Shown here in pieces: positions 22,302 through 32,511 of a stretch of 64,000 nt of DNA. A program made the position numbers and the translations under genes. The DNA is from Microbacterium memoriense (lineage in GTDB: Bacteria > Actinomycetota > Actinomycetes > Actinomycetales > Microbacteriaceae). The stretch spans positions 1 to 64,000 of the forward strand of contig NZ_JAODOR010000005.1 in the NCBI RefSeq assembly GCF_025398275.1, written 5' to 3'. The number at the start of each line of letters is the position of its first letter. Position 1 is the stretch's first letter. The notes under the pieces were generated by a model. It ran no database searches, was not told the DNA's origin, and worked only from the letters and a program-made list of their open reading frames with translations.

Positions 22302-23291
22302 ATGGAGCACCGACCAGGCCTCGATCCCGCCGTCGCCGAGATCCGCCGCGCCGTGCGGGCAGCGCTCGCCGGCGTCGACGGGTCGGTCGTGATCGGGCTT
22401 TCCGGCGGCGCCGACTCGCTCGCCCTCACCGCAGCGGTCGCCTTCGAGGCGCCGAAGCTTGGGATAGCGGCGACGGCGGTGGTCATCGATCATGGGCTGC
22501 AGTCCGGTTCCGACATCGTCGCGACGCGAGCGGTCGCCGCCGCACAGCAGCTCGGGCTCGAGGCCCGCACGGTCCGGGTCACGGTCGGCGGAGACGGCGG
22601 ACTCGAGGCGGCCGCGCGTGACGCGCGTCGCACGGCTCTGCGGGATGCGGCATGCACCGCTGGCGCGCGCACGATCCTGCTGGCGCACACGCTCGACGAC
22701 CAGGCCGAGACGGTCCTCATCGGCCTCGCCCGCGGCTCCGGCGCCACGAGCCTGGCGGGGATGGCCCCTCTTCGCCACGACGACGACCTGGTCTGGCTGC
22801 GTCCGCTCCTGGGGGTCCGCCGCGAGGCGACCCGGGCCGCGTGTGTCGCGCAGGGGCTTCCCGCGTGGCACGACCCGCACAACCTCGATCGCCGATTCTT
22901 GCGGGTGCGGGTGCGTCAAGACGTCCTGCCGGTGCTCGAGGACGGACTCGGCCCCGGCGTCGCCGAGGCGCTGGCGCGCACCGCCGAGCAGTTGCGGGAG
23001 GATGCCGCGGCGTTCGCCGAGATGATCGACGAAACGATCGAAGACATCGTGGAGCCGGCCGAAGCGGGCATCGCTGTGTCGGTGGCGGCACTGGCGGCCA
23101 ACCCCGCGGCGCTCCGGAATCGGATCATCCGGCACGTCGTCCACAGCGAATTCGGTCAGAGCCTGACCCGAGCGCAGACGATCGAAGTCGCGCGGCTGGT
23201 CACCGACTGGCGCGGGCAGGGTCCGATCGACCTGCCCGGCTGCCGTGCGTCACGCCGCGGCGCGGTGATCGAGTTCACCGCCGCGGCGTAA
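22302..23291 (+). CDS. tilS: tRNA(Ile)-lysidine synthase
   Basis: The 329-residue protein is an N-type ATP pyrophosphatase that converts the wobble C of tRNA-Ile(CAU) to lysidine. The PP-loop SGGADSLAL (about 33) and the later HTLDDQAETVLIGLARGSG and RPLLGVRREATRA blocks are diagnostic, followed by FLRVRVRQDVLPVLE. The C-terminal region is short, as in most actinobacteria. ATG at 22302 lies 6 nt after TAGCGT, so the mRNA is probably leaderless. Hypoxanthine phosphoribosyltransferase and ftsH follow nearby, the tilS-hpt-ftsH order conserved in many bacteria, here interrupted by a minus-strand DUF937 gene. Confidence 0.95.
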   Translation: MEHRPGLDPAVAEIRRAVRAALAGVDGSVVIGLSGGADSLALTAAVAFEAPKLGIAATAVVIDHGLQSGSDIVATRAVAAAQQLGLEARTVRVTVGGDGGLEAAARDARRTALRDAACTAGARTILLAHTLDDQAETVLIGLARGSGATSLAGMAPLRHDDDLVWLRPLLGVRREATRAACVAQGLPAWHDPHNLDRRFLRVRVRQDVLPVLEDGLGPGVAEALARTAEQLREDAAAFAEMIDETIEDIVEPAEAGIAVSVAALAANPAALRNRIIRHVVHSEFGQSLTRAQTIEVARLVTDWRGQGPIDLPGCRASRRGAVIEFTAAA

Positions 23292-23305
23292 CGCTGCGGC
23301 ATCCG

Positions 23306-23830
23306 CTACTTCTTGCCGCCCAAGAGGCCCCCGAGCAGGCCACCGATGTCGAAGCCGCCGCCGGTCTGCTGACCGCCGCCACCCAGGAGACCGCCGATCA
23401 GGTCGCCGATGCCGCCGCCTGAGCCCGCCGAGGCCGCGCCGCCGGACTGGTTCTTGGCCAGCATGCCCATCACGACCGGCGCGAGCATGGGGAGGAGTTT
23501 GCCGAAGTCGATGCCCGCGGTCTGCGGCGCCTCGGTGAGGCTCTGCGCGACCTGTTGCTCCCGGCCGCCGAAGACGTGGCCGAGGATCTTCTCGCCGTCG
23601 GCGGTGTCCAGGGCATCCACATCGACCGCGTCGCCGACACCGGCGTGCTTGCCGAGCGCGGCTTCGATCGCCGACGCACCCTCGGGCGTCTCGGCGTTCT
23701 TCTGCAGGCCGCTGAGAATCGCGCCACCGCCCTGCTCCACCGCAGCCTGTGCGGTGGCCGGGTCGACCCCGAGTTTCGCGGCGATCTGATCGATCGGCAG
23801 CATCTTGAGAACGTCGTCCAGTCCAGCCAT
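23306..23830 (-). CDS. DUF937 protein
   Basis: ATG at 23830, with GGAGCCCGAA before it, gives 174 residues. The N-terminal part MAGLDDVLKMLPIDQIAAKL, then AAVEQGGGAILSGLQKNA and GEKILGHVFGG, is the DUF937 domain seen in many soil bacteria with no known activity. The C-terminal 50 residues are Gly-rich with repeated GGLLGG blocks and end GGKK. It is placed between tilS and hpt on the opposite strand, an insertion into an otherwise conserved order. Confidence 0.85.
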   Translation of the reverse strand: MAGLDDVLKMLPIDQIAAKLGVDPATAQAAVEQGGGAILSGLQKNAETPEGASAIEAALGKHAGVGDAVDVDALDTADGEKILGHVFGGREQQVAQSLTEAPQTAGIDFGKLLPMLAPVVMGMLAKNQSGGAASAGSGGGIGDLIGGLLGGGGQQTGGGFDIGGLLGGLLGGKK

Positions 23831-23942
23831 TTCGGGCTCCTCACGCGTGTCTGAGCGGGCGTCCTTGCCCGGTGGGCCACAGTCTAGGTTCGGCGTGGAC
23901 GGGGTGTCACGCACGATGTGGCGGGCGGCGTAGGCTCGATGC

Positions 23943-24494
23943 ATGCGCGCGACCGACATCGCTGACCAACTCTCCACGGTGCTGGTGACCGAGGAGCAGA
24001 TCCACGCCAAGCTCGAAGAGCTCGCGGAGCAGGTCGCCGCCGATTATGACGGGAGCGAGCTCCTCTTGGTCGGGGTGCTGAAGGGCGCCGTCATGGTCAT
24101 GGCGGACTTCTCTCGGCGCCTCCCCCGCCACATCTCGATGGACTGGATGGCGGTCTCCTCCTACGGCGCCGGCACGAAATCGAGCGGCGTCGTGCAGATC
24201 CGCAAGGACCTGGACACCGACCTGACCGGCAAGCATGTGCTGATCGTCGAGGACATCATCGACTCCGGGCTCACCCTCAGCTGGCTGCTCGAGAACTTCG
24301 CGTCGCGCGGGGCGGAGTCGGTCGAAGTGCTCGCCCTGCTGCGCAAGCCGGAGGCCGCCAAGGTCGAGATCGACTGCCGCTACGTCGGGTTCGACATCCC
24401 CAACGACTTCGTCGTCGGCTACGGCCTGGACTACGCCGAGAAGTACCGGAACCTCCGCGACGTCGCGGTGCTCGCTCCCCACATCTACAGCTGA
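23943..24494 (+). CDS. hpt: Hypoxanthine phosphoribosyltransferase
   Basis: The 183-residue protein is a purine-salvage type I phosphoribosyltransferase making IMP or GMP from the base and PRPP. The PRPP loop is VLIVEDIIDSGLTLSW (about 99-114), preceded by VGVLKGAVMVMADFSRRL and followed by YVGFDIPNDFVVGYGLDYAE, the purine-binding hood. ATG at 23943 is six bases after TAGGCT, which points to a leaderless transcript. It stands between tilS and ftsH as in many genomes. Confidence 0.96.
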   Translation: MRATDIADQLSTVLVTEEQIHAKLEELAEQVAADYDGSELLLVGVLKGAVMVMADFSRRLPRHISMDWMAVSSYGAGTKSSGVVQIRKDLDTDLTGKHVLIVEDIIDSGLTLSWLLENFASRGAESVEVLALLRKPEAAKVEIDCRYVGFDIPNDFVVGYGLDYAEKYRNLRDVAVLAPHIYS

Positions 24495-24523
24495 CAGGCG
24501 GCTCCCCGGCATCCGCCCGTCAC

Positions 24524-24599
24524 GATCGCCGCAGATTGTCGACATCTCCGCACCGATGGGGGCGTCCGGCTGCGGAGTTCGCGACATTCTGCGGGGATC
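24524..24599. repeat. Imperfect inverted repeat before ftsH
   Basis: GATCGCCGCAGATTGTCGAC (from 24524, arm to 24552) and its imperfect inverse at 24571-24599 are 29-nt arms with about five mismatches around an 18-nt loop. It looks like a REP-type interspersed palindrome and lies between the hpt stop and the ftsH promoter. Confidence 0.55.
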
Positions 24600-24724
24600 G
24601 TCATGGCAGTGGGTGAAGGGCAGTAGGTGAGGGGCGCGGCGTGGATGCCGTCAGGCTCCGCCCGGGTTCGCCCTGCGCGAATGCACAGTCCTCGCATAGC
24701 CCGCCGTTGTAGCCTGAACGGACC

Positions 24725-26731
<2,007 letters not shown>

Positions 26732-26741
26732 GCTTCACCAC

Positions 26742-27332
26742 GTGGCCGTCGATCGAGACCGCGTCGCTGCAGCCGTGCGCGACATCCTCGCCGCGATCGG
26801 GGAAGACCCCGACCGCCCGGGGTTGAAGGCGACCCCGCAGCGTGTCGCCGACACGTACGCCGAGTTCTTCGCCGGGGTCGGGGAGGATGCTGCGGCCCCC
26901 CTCGCGCACACTATTTCGGTGTCGCGGGGTCCGGCGCCGGACACGCTCCCGTCGGGCGCCGTGCTGCTGCGCGGCGTGCGCTTCCGCTCGGTGTGCGAGC
27001 ATCACCTGCTCCCGTTCACCGGTCACGCGCACGTCGCGTATCTGCCCGGGGAGCAGGTCGTGGGACTCGGCGCGCTGCCGAAGGTCATCGACACGCTCGC
27101 CGCTCGCCCTCAGGTGCAGGAGCGTCTCGGCGAGCAGATCGCGGACACGCTCGCCGGGTCCCTCGACGCGCGCGGTGTACTCGTCGTCCTCGACGCCGTG
27201 CACCAGTGCGTCACGACGCGCGGCGGCCGGCAAAGCGAAGCATCCACCCTCACGATCGCGGCGCGCGGCGAACTGGCCGACCCGGCCGCTCGTGCCGAGA
27301 TCATCGCGCTCCTGACCGGATCGGCGCCCTGA
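26742..27332 (+). CDS. folE: GTP cyclohydrolase I
   Basis: GTG at 26742 gives 196 residues. The enzyme opens GTP to dihydroneopterin triphosphate, the first step of folate synthesis. The zinc ligands are seen in SVCEHHLLPFTGHAHVAYLP and in HQCVTTRGGRQS (Cys), with VGLGALPKVIDTLAARPQVQ between. The start of the domain, EDPDRPGLKATPQRVADTY, is typical. The gene begins a folE-folP-folB-folK operon with overlapping or touching ends: its TGA overlaps the folP ATG. A TAGGCT box lies 7 nt before the start. Confidence 0.97.
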   Translation: MAVDRDRVAAAVRDILAAIGEDPDRPGLKATPQRVADTYAEFFAGVGEDAAAPLAHTISVSRGPAPDTLPSGAVLLRGVRFRSVCEHHLLPFTGHAHVAYLPGEQVVGLGALPKVIDTLAARPQVQERLGEQIADTLAGSLDARGVLVVLDAVHQCVTTRGGRQSEASTLTIAARGELADPAARAEIIALLTGSAP

Positions 27333-28135
27333 TGACGCTCGTGATGGGGATCCTCAATGTGACACCCGACTCGTTCAGCGACGGCGGACGGTTCCTCGGT
27401 GTCGACGAGGCGATCGCGCACGCGCATGCTCTTGCCGCGTCCGGTGCGGACATCATCGACGTCGGTGGGGAGTCGACGCGGCCCGGCGCGACTCGGGTGA
27501 CGTCCGAGGCCGAGCAGGTGCGAGTGCTCGATCTGATCCAGGCGATCGCGTTGCCGACACTGCCGACGATCAGCATCGACACCATGAACGCGAGCACGGC
27601 GCTCGCGGCCGTCGCCGCCGGCGTGCGGATCGTCAACGATGTCTCCGGCGGCCTTGCCGACCCCGACATGCTGCCGGCGGTCGCGACCACGGACGCCGAC
27701 ATCGTTCTGCAGCACTGGCGCGGGCACTCGGCCGACATGTACGCCCGTGCGCACTACGACGACATCGTCAGCGAGGTCATCGGCGAACTCGCCGCGCGCA
27801 CGCAGGCGGCGGTGGATGCCGGCATCCCCCGCGAACGGATCATCCTCGACCCGGGTTTCGGTTTCGGCAAAGAACCGGCCGACAACTGGCTGCTCGCCCG
27901 GGAGCTTTCGCGCCTCACCGCTCAGGGTCACCGCGTGCTCGTCGGCACGAGCCGCAAGCGCATGATCGCCGAGGTCGCCGGCGCGGGCGAGCGAGACACG
28001 GACATCGCGACGGCGGTCACGAGCGTGCTGGCGGCGCAGGCCGGAGCGTGGGCTGTGCGCGTGCACGACGTCGCGACGACCCGGCTGGCGCTGCGCACCT
28101 GGCGCGCCTGGACGGGATCAGGAGAGGGATCATGA
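27332..28135 (+). CDS. folP: Dihydropteroate synthase
   Basis: ATG at 27332, overlapping the folE stop, gives 267 residues. Diagnostic motifs are MGILNVTPDSFSDGG at the N-terminus, DIIDVGGESTRPGA, the second pterin loop region IVNDVSGGLAD, ILDPGFGFGKEPADN and VGTSRKRMI. It condenses the pterin pyrophosphate with p-aminobenzoate and is the target of sulfonamides. Length is normal and no motif is altered. It is translationally coupled to folE and overlaps folB. Confidence 0.97.
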   Translation: MTLVMGILNVTPDSFSDGGRFLGVDEAIAHAHALAASGADIIDVGGESTRPGATRVTSEAEQVRVLDLIQAIALPTLPTISIDTMNASTALAAVAAGVRIVNDVSGGLADPDMLPAVATTDADIVLQHWRGHSADMYARAHYDDIVSEVIGELAARTQAAVDAGIPRERIILDPGFGFGKEPADNWLLARELSRLTAQGHRVLVGTSRKRMIAEVAGAGERDTDIATAVTSVLAAQAGAWAVRVHDVATTRLALRTWRAWTGSGEGS

Positions 28136-28500
28136 CCGACCGCATCACGCTCACCGGTATCCGGGCGACCGGATACCACGGCGTCTACGACCACGAGCGC
28201 CGGGACGGGCAGATCTTCGTCGTCGACGTCGTGCTCGAACTCTCGCTGCGCGACGCGGCAGCCTCCGATGATGTCGCCGACACGATCCACTACGGCGAAC
28301 TGGCCGAGCAGGTCGCGGCCGTCCTCGCGGGCGAGCCGGTGAACCTCCTCGAGACGCTGGCCGAGCGCATCGCCGGAGTGGCGCTGAGCCACGCACGGGT
28401 GGATGCCGTCGAGGTCACCGTGCACAAGCCGCAGGCGCCGATCACGGTCGCTTTCGGCGATGTCAGTGTGACGGTCCGCCGAGAGCGGGACAGTCGATGA
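28132..28500 (+). CDS. folB: Dihydroneopterin aldolase
   Basis: ATG at 28132 gives 122 residues. ITLTGIRATGYHGVYDHERR, DGQIFVVDVVLEL, DTIHYGELAEQV and NLLETLAERIAG are the conserved blocks; the Glu and Lys of the active site appear in GVYDHERR and TVHKPQAPI. It cleaves dihydroneopterin to 6-hydroxymethyl-dihydropterin. It overlaps folP and folK by four bases each, which supports coupled translation. AGGAGAGGGATC precedes the start. Confidence 0.95.
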   Translation: MTDRITLTGIRATGYHGVYDHERRDGQIFVVDVVLELSLRDAAASDDVADTIHYGELAEQVAAVLAGEPVNLLETLAERIAGVALSHARVDAVEVTVHKPQAPITVAFGDVSVTVRRERDSR

Positions 28501-29033
28501 ACCGCCGCCTCGCCCAGGGGTTCAGCGGCGACGAACCGACCGAGGCTGCTTCGGACGTCGTGGCCGTGGTCGCGATCGGCGCGAATCTCGGCCACCGTCA
28601 CGAGACCATCGCGGAGGCGCTCAAAGATCTCGCGCGCCTGCCGCTGACGACGAACGTGCTTGCGGCCGAGCCGATCGAAACCGTCGCCGTCACCCCCTCC
28701 GGCCCCGATCCCGACGCTCCGGCCTACCTCAACACCGTCGCGCTGCTGACGACCCGCCTCGCCCCGAGCATGTTGCTGACGTATCTGCAGGCGATCGAAG
28801 CGCGGCACGGGCGCGAGCGCACCGTGCGCTGGGGGGACCGCACGCTCGACCTCGACCTCATCGCCCATGGTGACGTGCGTACGCGGTCATCACGGTTGAC
28901 CTTGCCGCATCCGCGCGCGGCGGAGCGCGAGTTCGTTCTCGAGCCGTGGTCGCGCATCGATCCGGATGCTGTCCTGCCCGGTCACGGTGCGATCGTCGAC
29001 CTGCTGGCCCGCCTCCGCGAGGACCGGTCGTGA
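28497..29033 (+). CDS. folK: 6-hydroxymethyl-7,8-dihydropterin pyrophosphokinase
   Basis: A 178-residue protein with AIGANLGHRHETIAEAL, then YLNTVALLTTRLAPSMLLTY, RWGDRTLDLDLIAHGD (the metal-binding DLD) and LPHPRAAEREFVLEPW, all typical of HPPK. It activates the pterin with ATP for FolP. An N-terminal extension of about 25 polar residues precedes the domain, so a later start is possible. The stop overlaps the start of the DUF3180 gene. Confidence 0.95.
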   Translation: MNRRLAQGFSGDEPTEAASDVVAVVAIGANLGHRHETIAEALKDLARLPLTTNVLAAEPIETVAVTPSGPDPDAPAYLNTVALLTTRLAPSMLLTYLQAIEARHGRERTVRWGDRTLDLDLIAHGDVRTRSSRLTLPHPRAAEREFVLEPWSRIDPDAVLPGHGAIVDLLARLREDRS

Positions 29034-29524
29034 AGCGCACCGGAACGGCCGTCCTGTTCGGCGCCGGAATCCTCGGTGTGGTGCTCGGGTTCGGCGTCGA
29101 CCAGCTGCTGACGGCGACGGGCCGGCCCACATTCACGCCGTCGATCCTGCTCCCGATCCTGTTGATCATGCTCGCCGCGGCGACGGTGCTGATGGCACTT
29201 CCGATTCGCCGCGCGATCACCGGTGCGAGCACGACACCGGTCGACCCGTTCCGGTCGCTGCGGGTGGCGATGTTGGCGAAAGCGTCGGCGATCGTCGGGT
29301 CCGTCGTGGCTGGAGTCGGGCTCGGGCTTCTCGCGTTTTTGTTCACCCGCCCCGTCTCGCCCTCGTTAGGCTCGTCCGGAGCGGTGCTCGCCGCGATCGT
29401 CGGAGGCATCGTCCTCCTGATCGCCGGTGTGATCGCCGAACGCCTCTGCACGATCCGGAAGGAAGACGATGACGACCAGCCCGGACCAGCCGACCCCGGC
29501 TTCGGATACTCCCACCACGACTGA
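29030..29524 (+). CDS. DUF3180 membrane protein
   Basis: GTG at 29030 overlaps the folK stop and gives 164 residues with four likely membrane helices (about 8-25, 40-60, 80-105, 120-140) and a charged C-terminal tail (RKEDDDDQPGPAD). DUF3180 proteins sit downstream of folK in many actinobacteria; their function is unknown. The 3' end overlaps the next gene by 56 bases, an unusually long same-strand overlap. Confidence 0.85.
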   Translation: MKRTGTAVLFGAGILGVVLGFGVDQLLTATGRPTFTPSILLPILLIMLAAATVLMALPIRRAITGASTTPVDPFRSLRVAMLAKASAIVGSVVAGVGLGLLAFLFTRPVSPSLGSSGAVLAAIVGGIVLLIAGVIAERLCTIRKEDDDDQPGPADPGFGYSHHD

Positions 29525-30077
29525 CGCCGAACCGCGTTCGGACACGGACGTGGTGTTGGATGCCGGAACCTACGACGCCATTCTCGAACCGCGCAGCCCC
29601 CACCGGCTGCCGCTGGACGGCACGTGGCATCAGATCTCACGCAAATACGTCACGGTGCAGCTGATCTCCACGGGTGTGTTCCTCGCACTGGTGCTCGCGG
29701 TCGCGCTGGTGTTCTCGCTCGTCTGGCATCAGATCTGGATCTGGATTCCGGCCGGAATCGTGCTGGCGATCACCCTCTGGACGCTCGCGATCCTGCCGCG
29801 CCAGGCGCGGGCCTATGGATACCGCCTGCGCGACGACGACCTCGTGTTCCGCCGCGGCATCCTCTGGCAGCGCATCGTGGCCGTCCCGTACGGGCGCATG
29901 CAGCTCGTCGACATCACCCACGGTCCACTCGATCGCGGCTTCGGCATCGCGCAGCTCAAGCTCGTGACCGCCGCTGCCTCCACCGCCGTCACGATTCCGG
30001 GGCTGGATCAGGCCGCGGCCGAGGTCCTCCGCGACACGCTCATCGCGGTGGCTGAGACCCGTCGGACCGGACTGTGA
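29469..30077 (+). CDS. PH-domain membrane protein, YdbS-like
   Basis: A 202-residue protein with two membrane helices (about 63-85 and 90-110) followed by a bacterial PH (bPH2) domain: YRLRDDDLVFRRGILWQRIV, PYGRMQLVDITHGPLDRGFG and LKLVTAAAST. Related pairs (YdbS and YdbT of Bacillus) sit in the membrane; YdbST has been linked to resistance to a bacteriocin. The start lies inside the DUF3180 gene, 56 bases before that gene ends; the first 45 residues are polar and disordered. It overlaps the next PH gene by four bases. Confidence 0.85.
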   Translation: MTTSPDQPTPASDTPTTTDAEPRSDTDVVLDAGTYDAILEPRSPHRLPLDGTWHQISRKYVTVQLISTGVFLALVLAVALVFSLVWHQIWIWIPAGIVLAITLWTLAILPRQARAYGYRLRDDDLVFRRGILWQRIVAVPYGRMQLVDITHGPLDRGFGIAQLKLVTAAASTAVTIPGLDQAAAEVLRDTLIAVAETRRTGL

Positions 30078-31774
30078 CCGACCCCTCGACCGGTGCGGAC
30101 TCCGGGGCGGGGGCGCCGCCGGCTGCTGCCGTGCGGTCTGGGCTCAGCGACGGCGAATGGCATCGGCTGCACCCGCTGACTCCGCTCCTGCGGGGTGGAC
30201 TCTTCCTTCTGGTCGTTCTCGGCATCGTTGTGACGAACCTCCGCGATCGCGTGATCGGCCTCTTTCTGCCGGAGGATGTCGATGTCGATCTCAGCGGCCC
30301 GGAGGGGGATGCGATCGACTACATCTTCGCGAACAACCTGATCCTCATCGCGCTCCTCGGGATGCTGGGAATCCTGATCATCGTCATCGCCGTGCTGTAC
30401 GTCATGTGGCGCGCCCACACGTTCCGGATCACCGGCGACGACGTCGAGGTGCGCTCCGGTGTGCTCTTCCGCACGCACCGACGGGCGCCGCTCGACCGCG
30501 TGCAGGGGGTCAACCTCACCCGGCCGATGATCGCGCGCCTGCTCGGCATGGCCAAGCTCGAGGTCGTCGGCGCGGGGCTCGATGCGAACGTCAAGCTCGA
30601 TTACCTCTCGACGGTGAACGCAGAAGAGGTGCGTGCCGACATCCTGCGCCTCGCCTCGGGCCGGCAGCTCGACGCCGTCCGCGCGGCCGACGCGCGCGGG
30701 TCGCGCTCTGCGGCGGCGGCGGCGGCCGTCGAGGCCGGCCTGACGGGGCTCATTCTGGGCGCGGAGGGTCCGGTCGACGAGCCCGAATCGGTCGTCCATA
30801 TCCCGACCGGGCGGGTCATCGCCTCGCATCTGCTCTCCGACTCGACGATCTGGCTGCTGCTGCTCATCACGGGACTCGTCGCCGGGTCGATCTTCGGTAC
30901 GCCCTGGGTGCTCTTCACGATCATCCCGACGCTCATCGCGTTCGCGACGTACTGGTTCCGCTCGATCACGCGCGCGCTGCGCTACTCGGTCGCCCCGACG
31001 CCGTCCGGCATGCGGATCACGTTCGGTCTGTTCACGACGATCACCGAGACACTGCCGCCGGGCCGCATCCATGCGATCGAGGTGCGTCAGCCGCTTTTCT
31101 GGCGCCCCGCGAACTGGTGGTCGGTCAGGGTCAATCGGCTTTCCGGTCGGGCGGCGACCGACACCTCCACTCAGCAGTTCGCCGAGGTCCTCCCGGTCGG
31201 GACCCTCGCCGACGTCGACCGTGTGCTGCGGCTCATGCTGCCGACGCTGCCGGCGGACGAGTGGACGACGGCGGTGCCGACCGGCATCCTTGGGGGAACG
31301 AAAGAGCCGATGGATGGCGATTTCTACACCACGACGCCGCGCCGGGCCCGCTGGATGCGGATCTTCTCCTGGCGTCGCAACGGGTTCCTCCTCACCGACG
31401 ATGCCCTGTATCTGCGCCGAGGGATCCTGCGCCGGACGCTCGTCATCCTTCCCCTCGCGCGACTGCAGTCGGTGCGGATCGCCCAGGGCCCCCTTGCGCG
31501 GCTCGCGCGCACGGCGGCGGTCACCGGTCACACGGTGCTCGGCCAGGTTTCCGGACATCTGGGTGCGGTGGATGCCGGCGATGCCTACGAACTGTGGTCG
31601 CACGTCGCGGCCGGTTCCGTCGCCGCCGCCGCGGACGACCACTCGCACCGATGGGATGCCGGTGATACCGCGGTCTCCGTCACGTCGTCTCTCGACGCGG
31701 GGACGACGGTTGAGCCACGGGTCGACACGCCGCCGGCGGATGTGGCGCTCCCGGCATCCGAGGAACGACCGTGA
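30074..31774 (+). CDS. Large PH-domain membrane protein, YdbT-like
   Basis: A 566-residue membrane protein with three bPH2 repeats, each after hydrophobic helices. Recurring blocks are FRITGDDVEVRSGVLFRTHR, SVAPTPSGMRITFGLFTTIT and LLTDDALYLRRGILRRTLVI, each followed by a P-x-x-R-x-x-x-x region (RRAPLDRVQGVNL, LPPGRIHAIEVRQ, LPLARLQSVRIAQ). It forms a pair with the smaller PH protein upstream, as YdbT does with YdbS. GTG start overlaps the previous stop; the end overlaps the DUF2520 gene. The partner and substrate are unknown. Confidence 0.85.
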   Translation: MTDPSTGADSGAGAPPAAAVRSGLSDGEWHRLHPLTPLLRGGLFLLVVLGIVVTNLRDRVIGLFLPEDVDVDLSGPEGDAIDYIFANNLILIALLGMLGILIIVIAVLYVMWRAHTFRITGDDVEVRSGVLFRTHRRAPLDRVQGVNLTRPMIARLLGMAKLEVVGAGLDANVKLDYLSTVNAEEVRADILRLASGRQLDAVRAADARGSRSAAAAAAVEAGLTGLILGAEGPVDEPESVVHIPTGRVIASHLLSDSTIWLLLLITGLVAGSIFGTPWVLFTIIPTLIAFATYWFRSITRALRYSVAPTPSGMRITFGLFTTITETLPPGRIHAIEVRQPLFWRPANWWSVRVNRLSGRAATDTSTQQFAEVLPVGTLADVDRVLRLMLPTLPADEWTTAVPTGILGGTKEPMDGDFYTTTPRRARWMRIFSWRRNGFLLTDDALYLRRGILRRTLVILPLARLQSVRIAQGPLARLARTAAVTGHTVLGQVSGHLGAVDAGDAYELWSHVAAGSVAAAADDHSHRWDAGDTAVSVTSSLDAGTTVEPRVDTPPADVALPASEERP

Positions 31775-32448
31775 GCCGCGCCGGGCGGTTGGGCGTCGGG
31801 GTGATCGGCGCGGGCCGGGTCGGGCCGGTTCTCGCGGCCGCGTTCGCAGGTGTGGGGCACGCGCTGATCGGGATCACGGCCGGGTCTGACCCGGAGCGCG
31901 TCGAGGCCATCCTCCCGGGTGTTCCCGTGCTTCCTGCAGACGAGATCGTCCGGCGCAGCGAACTCGTGGTCCTCGCGGTGCCGCACGACGAACTCCCCGC
32001 CCTCGTGGCCGGCATCGCCGAGCTCGGCGGGTGGCAGACCGGTCAACTCGTGATGCACGTCGATCCGTCGTACGGCACCGGCGTGCTCGCGCCGGCCGCG
32101 GCGCGCGGCGCCATTCCGCTCGCCGTGCACCCGGCGATCAGCTTCACGGGCACCTCGATCGATCTCCGCCAGCTGCACGACGCGTTCGCCGCCGTCACCG
32201 CTCCGACCGCGGTTCTGCCCATCGCGCAGGCTCTGGCGGTCGAACTCGGCTGCGAGCCGGTCGTGATCGCCGAGGACGATCGCCCCGCCTACGGCGAGGC
32301 CGTCGCGATTGCGACCGAGTTCGCGGCATCCATCGTGCGCCAATCGGCAGCGCTCCTGCGCCAGGTAGGCGTCGACGAGCCCGGACGCTATCTCGCCGCG
32401 GTCCTGCACTCCACGACCGAGCGCGCCCTGACCGCCGTCGACGACTGA
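31771..32448 (+). CDS. Rossmann-fold and DUF2520 domain protein
   Basis: The 225-residue protein starts with an NAD(P)-type fold, LGVGVIGAGRVGPVLAAAF, then SELVVLAVPHDELPALVAG, MHVDPSYGTGVL and LAVHPAISFTGT. The rest is the helical DUF2520 part, CEPVVIAEDDRPAYGEAVAI. Such proteins resemble pyrroline-carboxylate reductases and often precede panC. Here no panC follows; lysS comes next. It is shorter than the usual 280-300 residues, with the C-terminal end clipped. The start overlaps the PH gene by four bases. Confidence 0.8.
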   Translation: MSRAGRLGVGVIGAGRVGPVLAAAFAGVGHALIGITAGSDPERVEAILPGVPVLPADEIVRRSELVVLAVPHDELPALVAGIAELGGWQTGQLVMHVDPSYGTGVLAPAAARGAIPLAVHPAISFTGTSIDLRQLHDAFAAVTAPTAVLPIAQALAVELGCEPVVIAEDDRPAYGEAVAIATEFAASIVRQSAALLRQVGVDEPGRYLAAVLHSTTERALTAVDD

Positions 32449-32511
32449 AGCGCCGCGAGAGTGGCCGGGAGGGGCGCCGGTAAGATGGGAGGGACTTCGA
32501 GGAGCCCGTAC

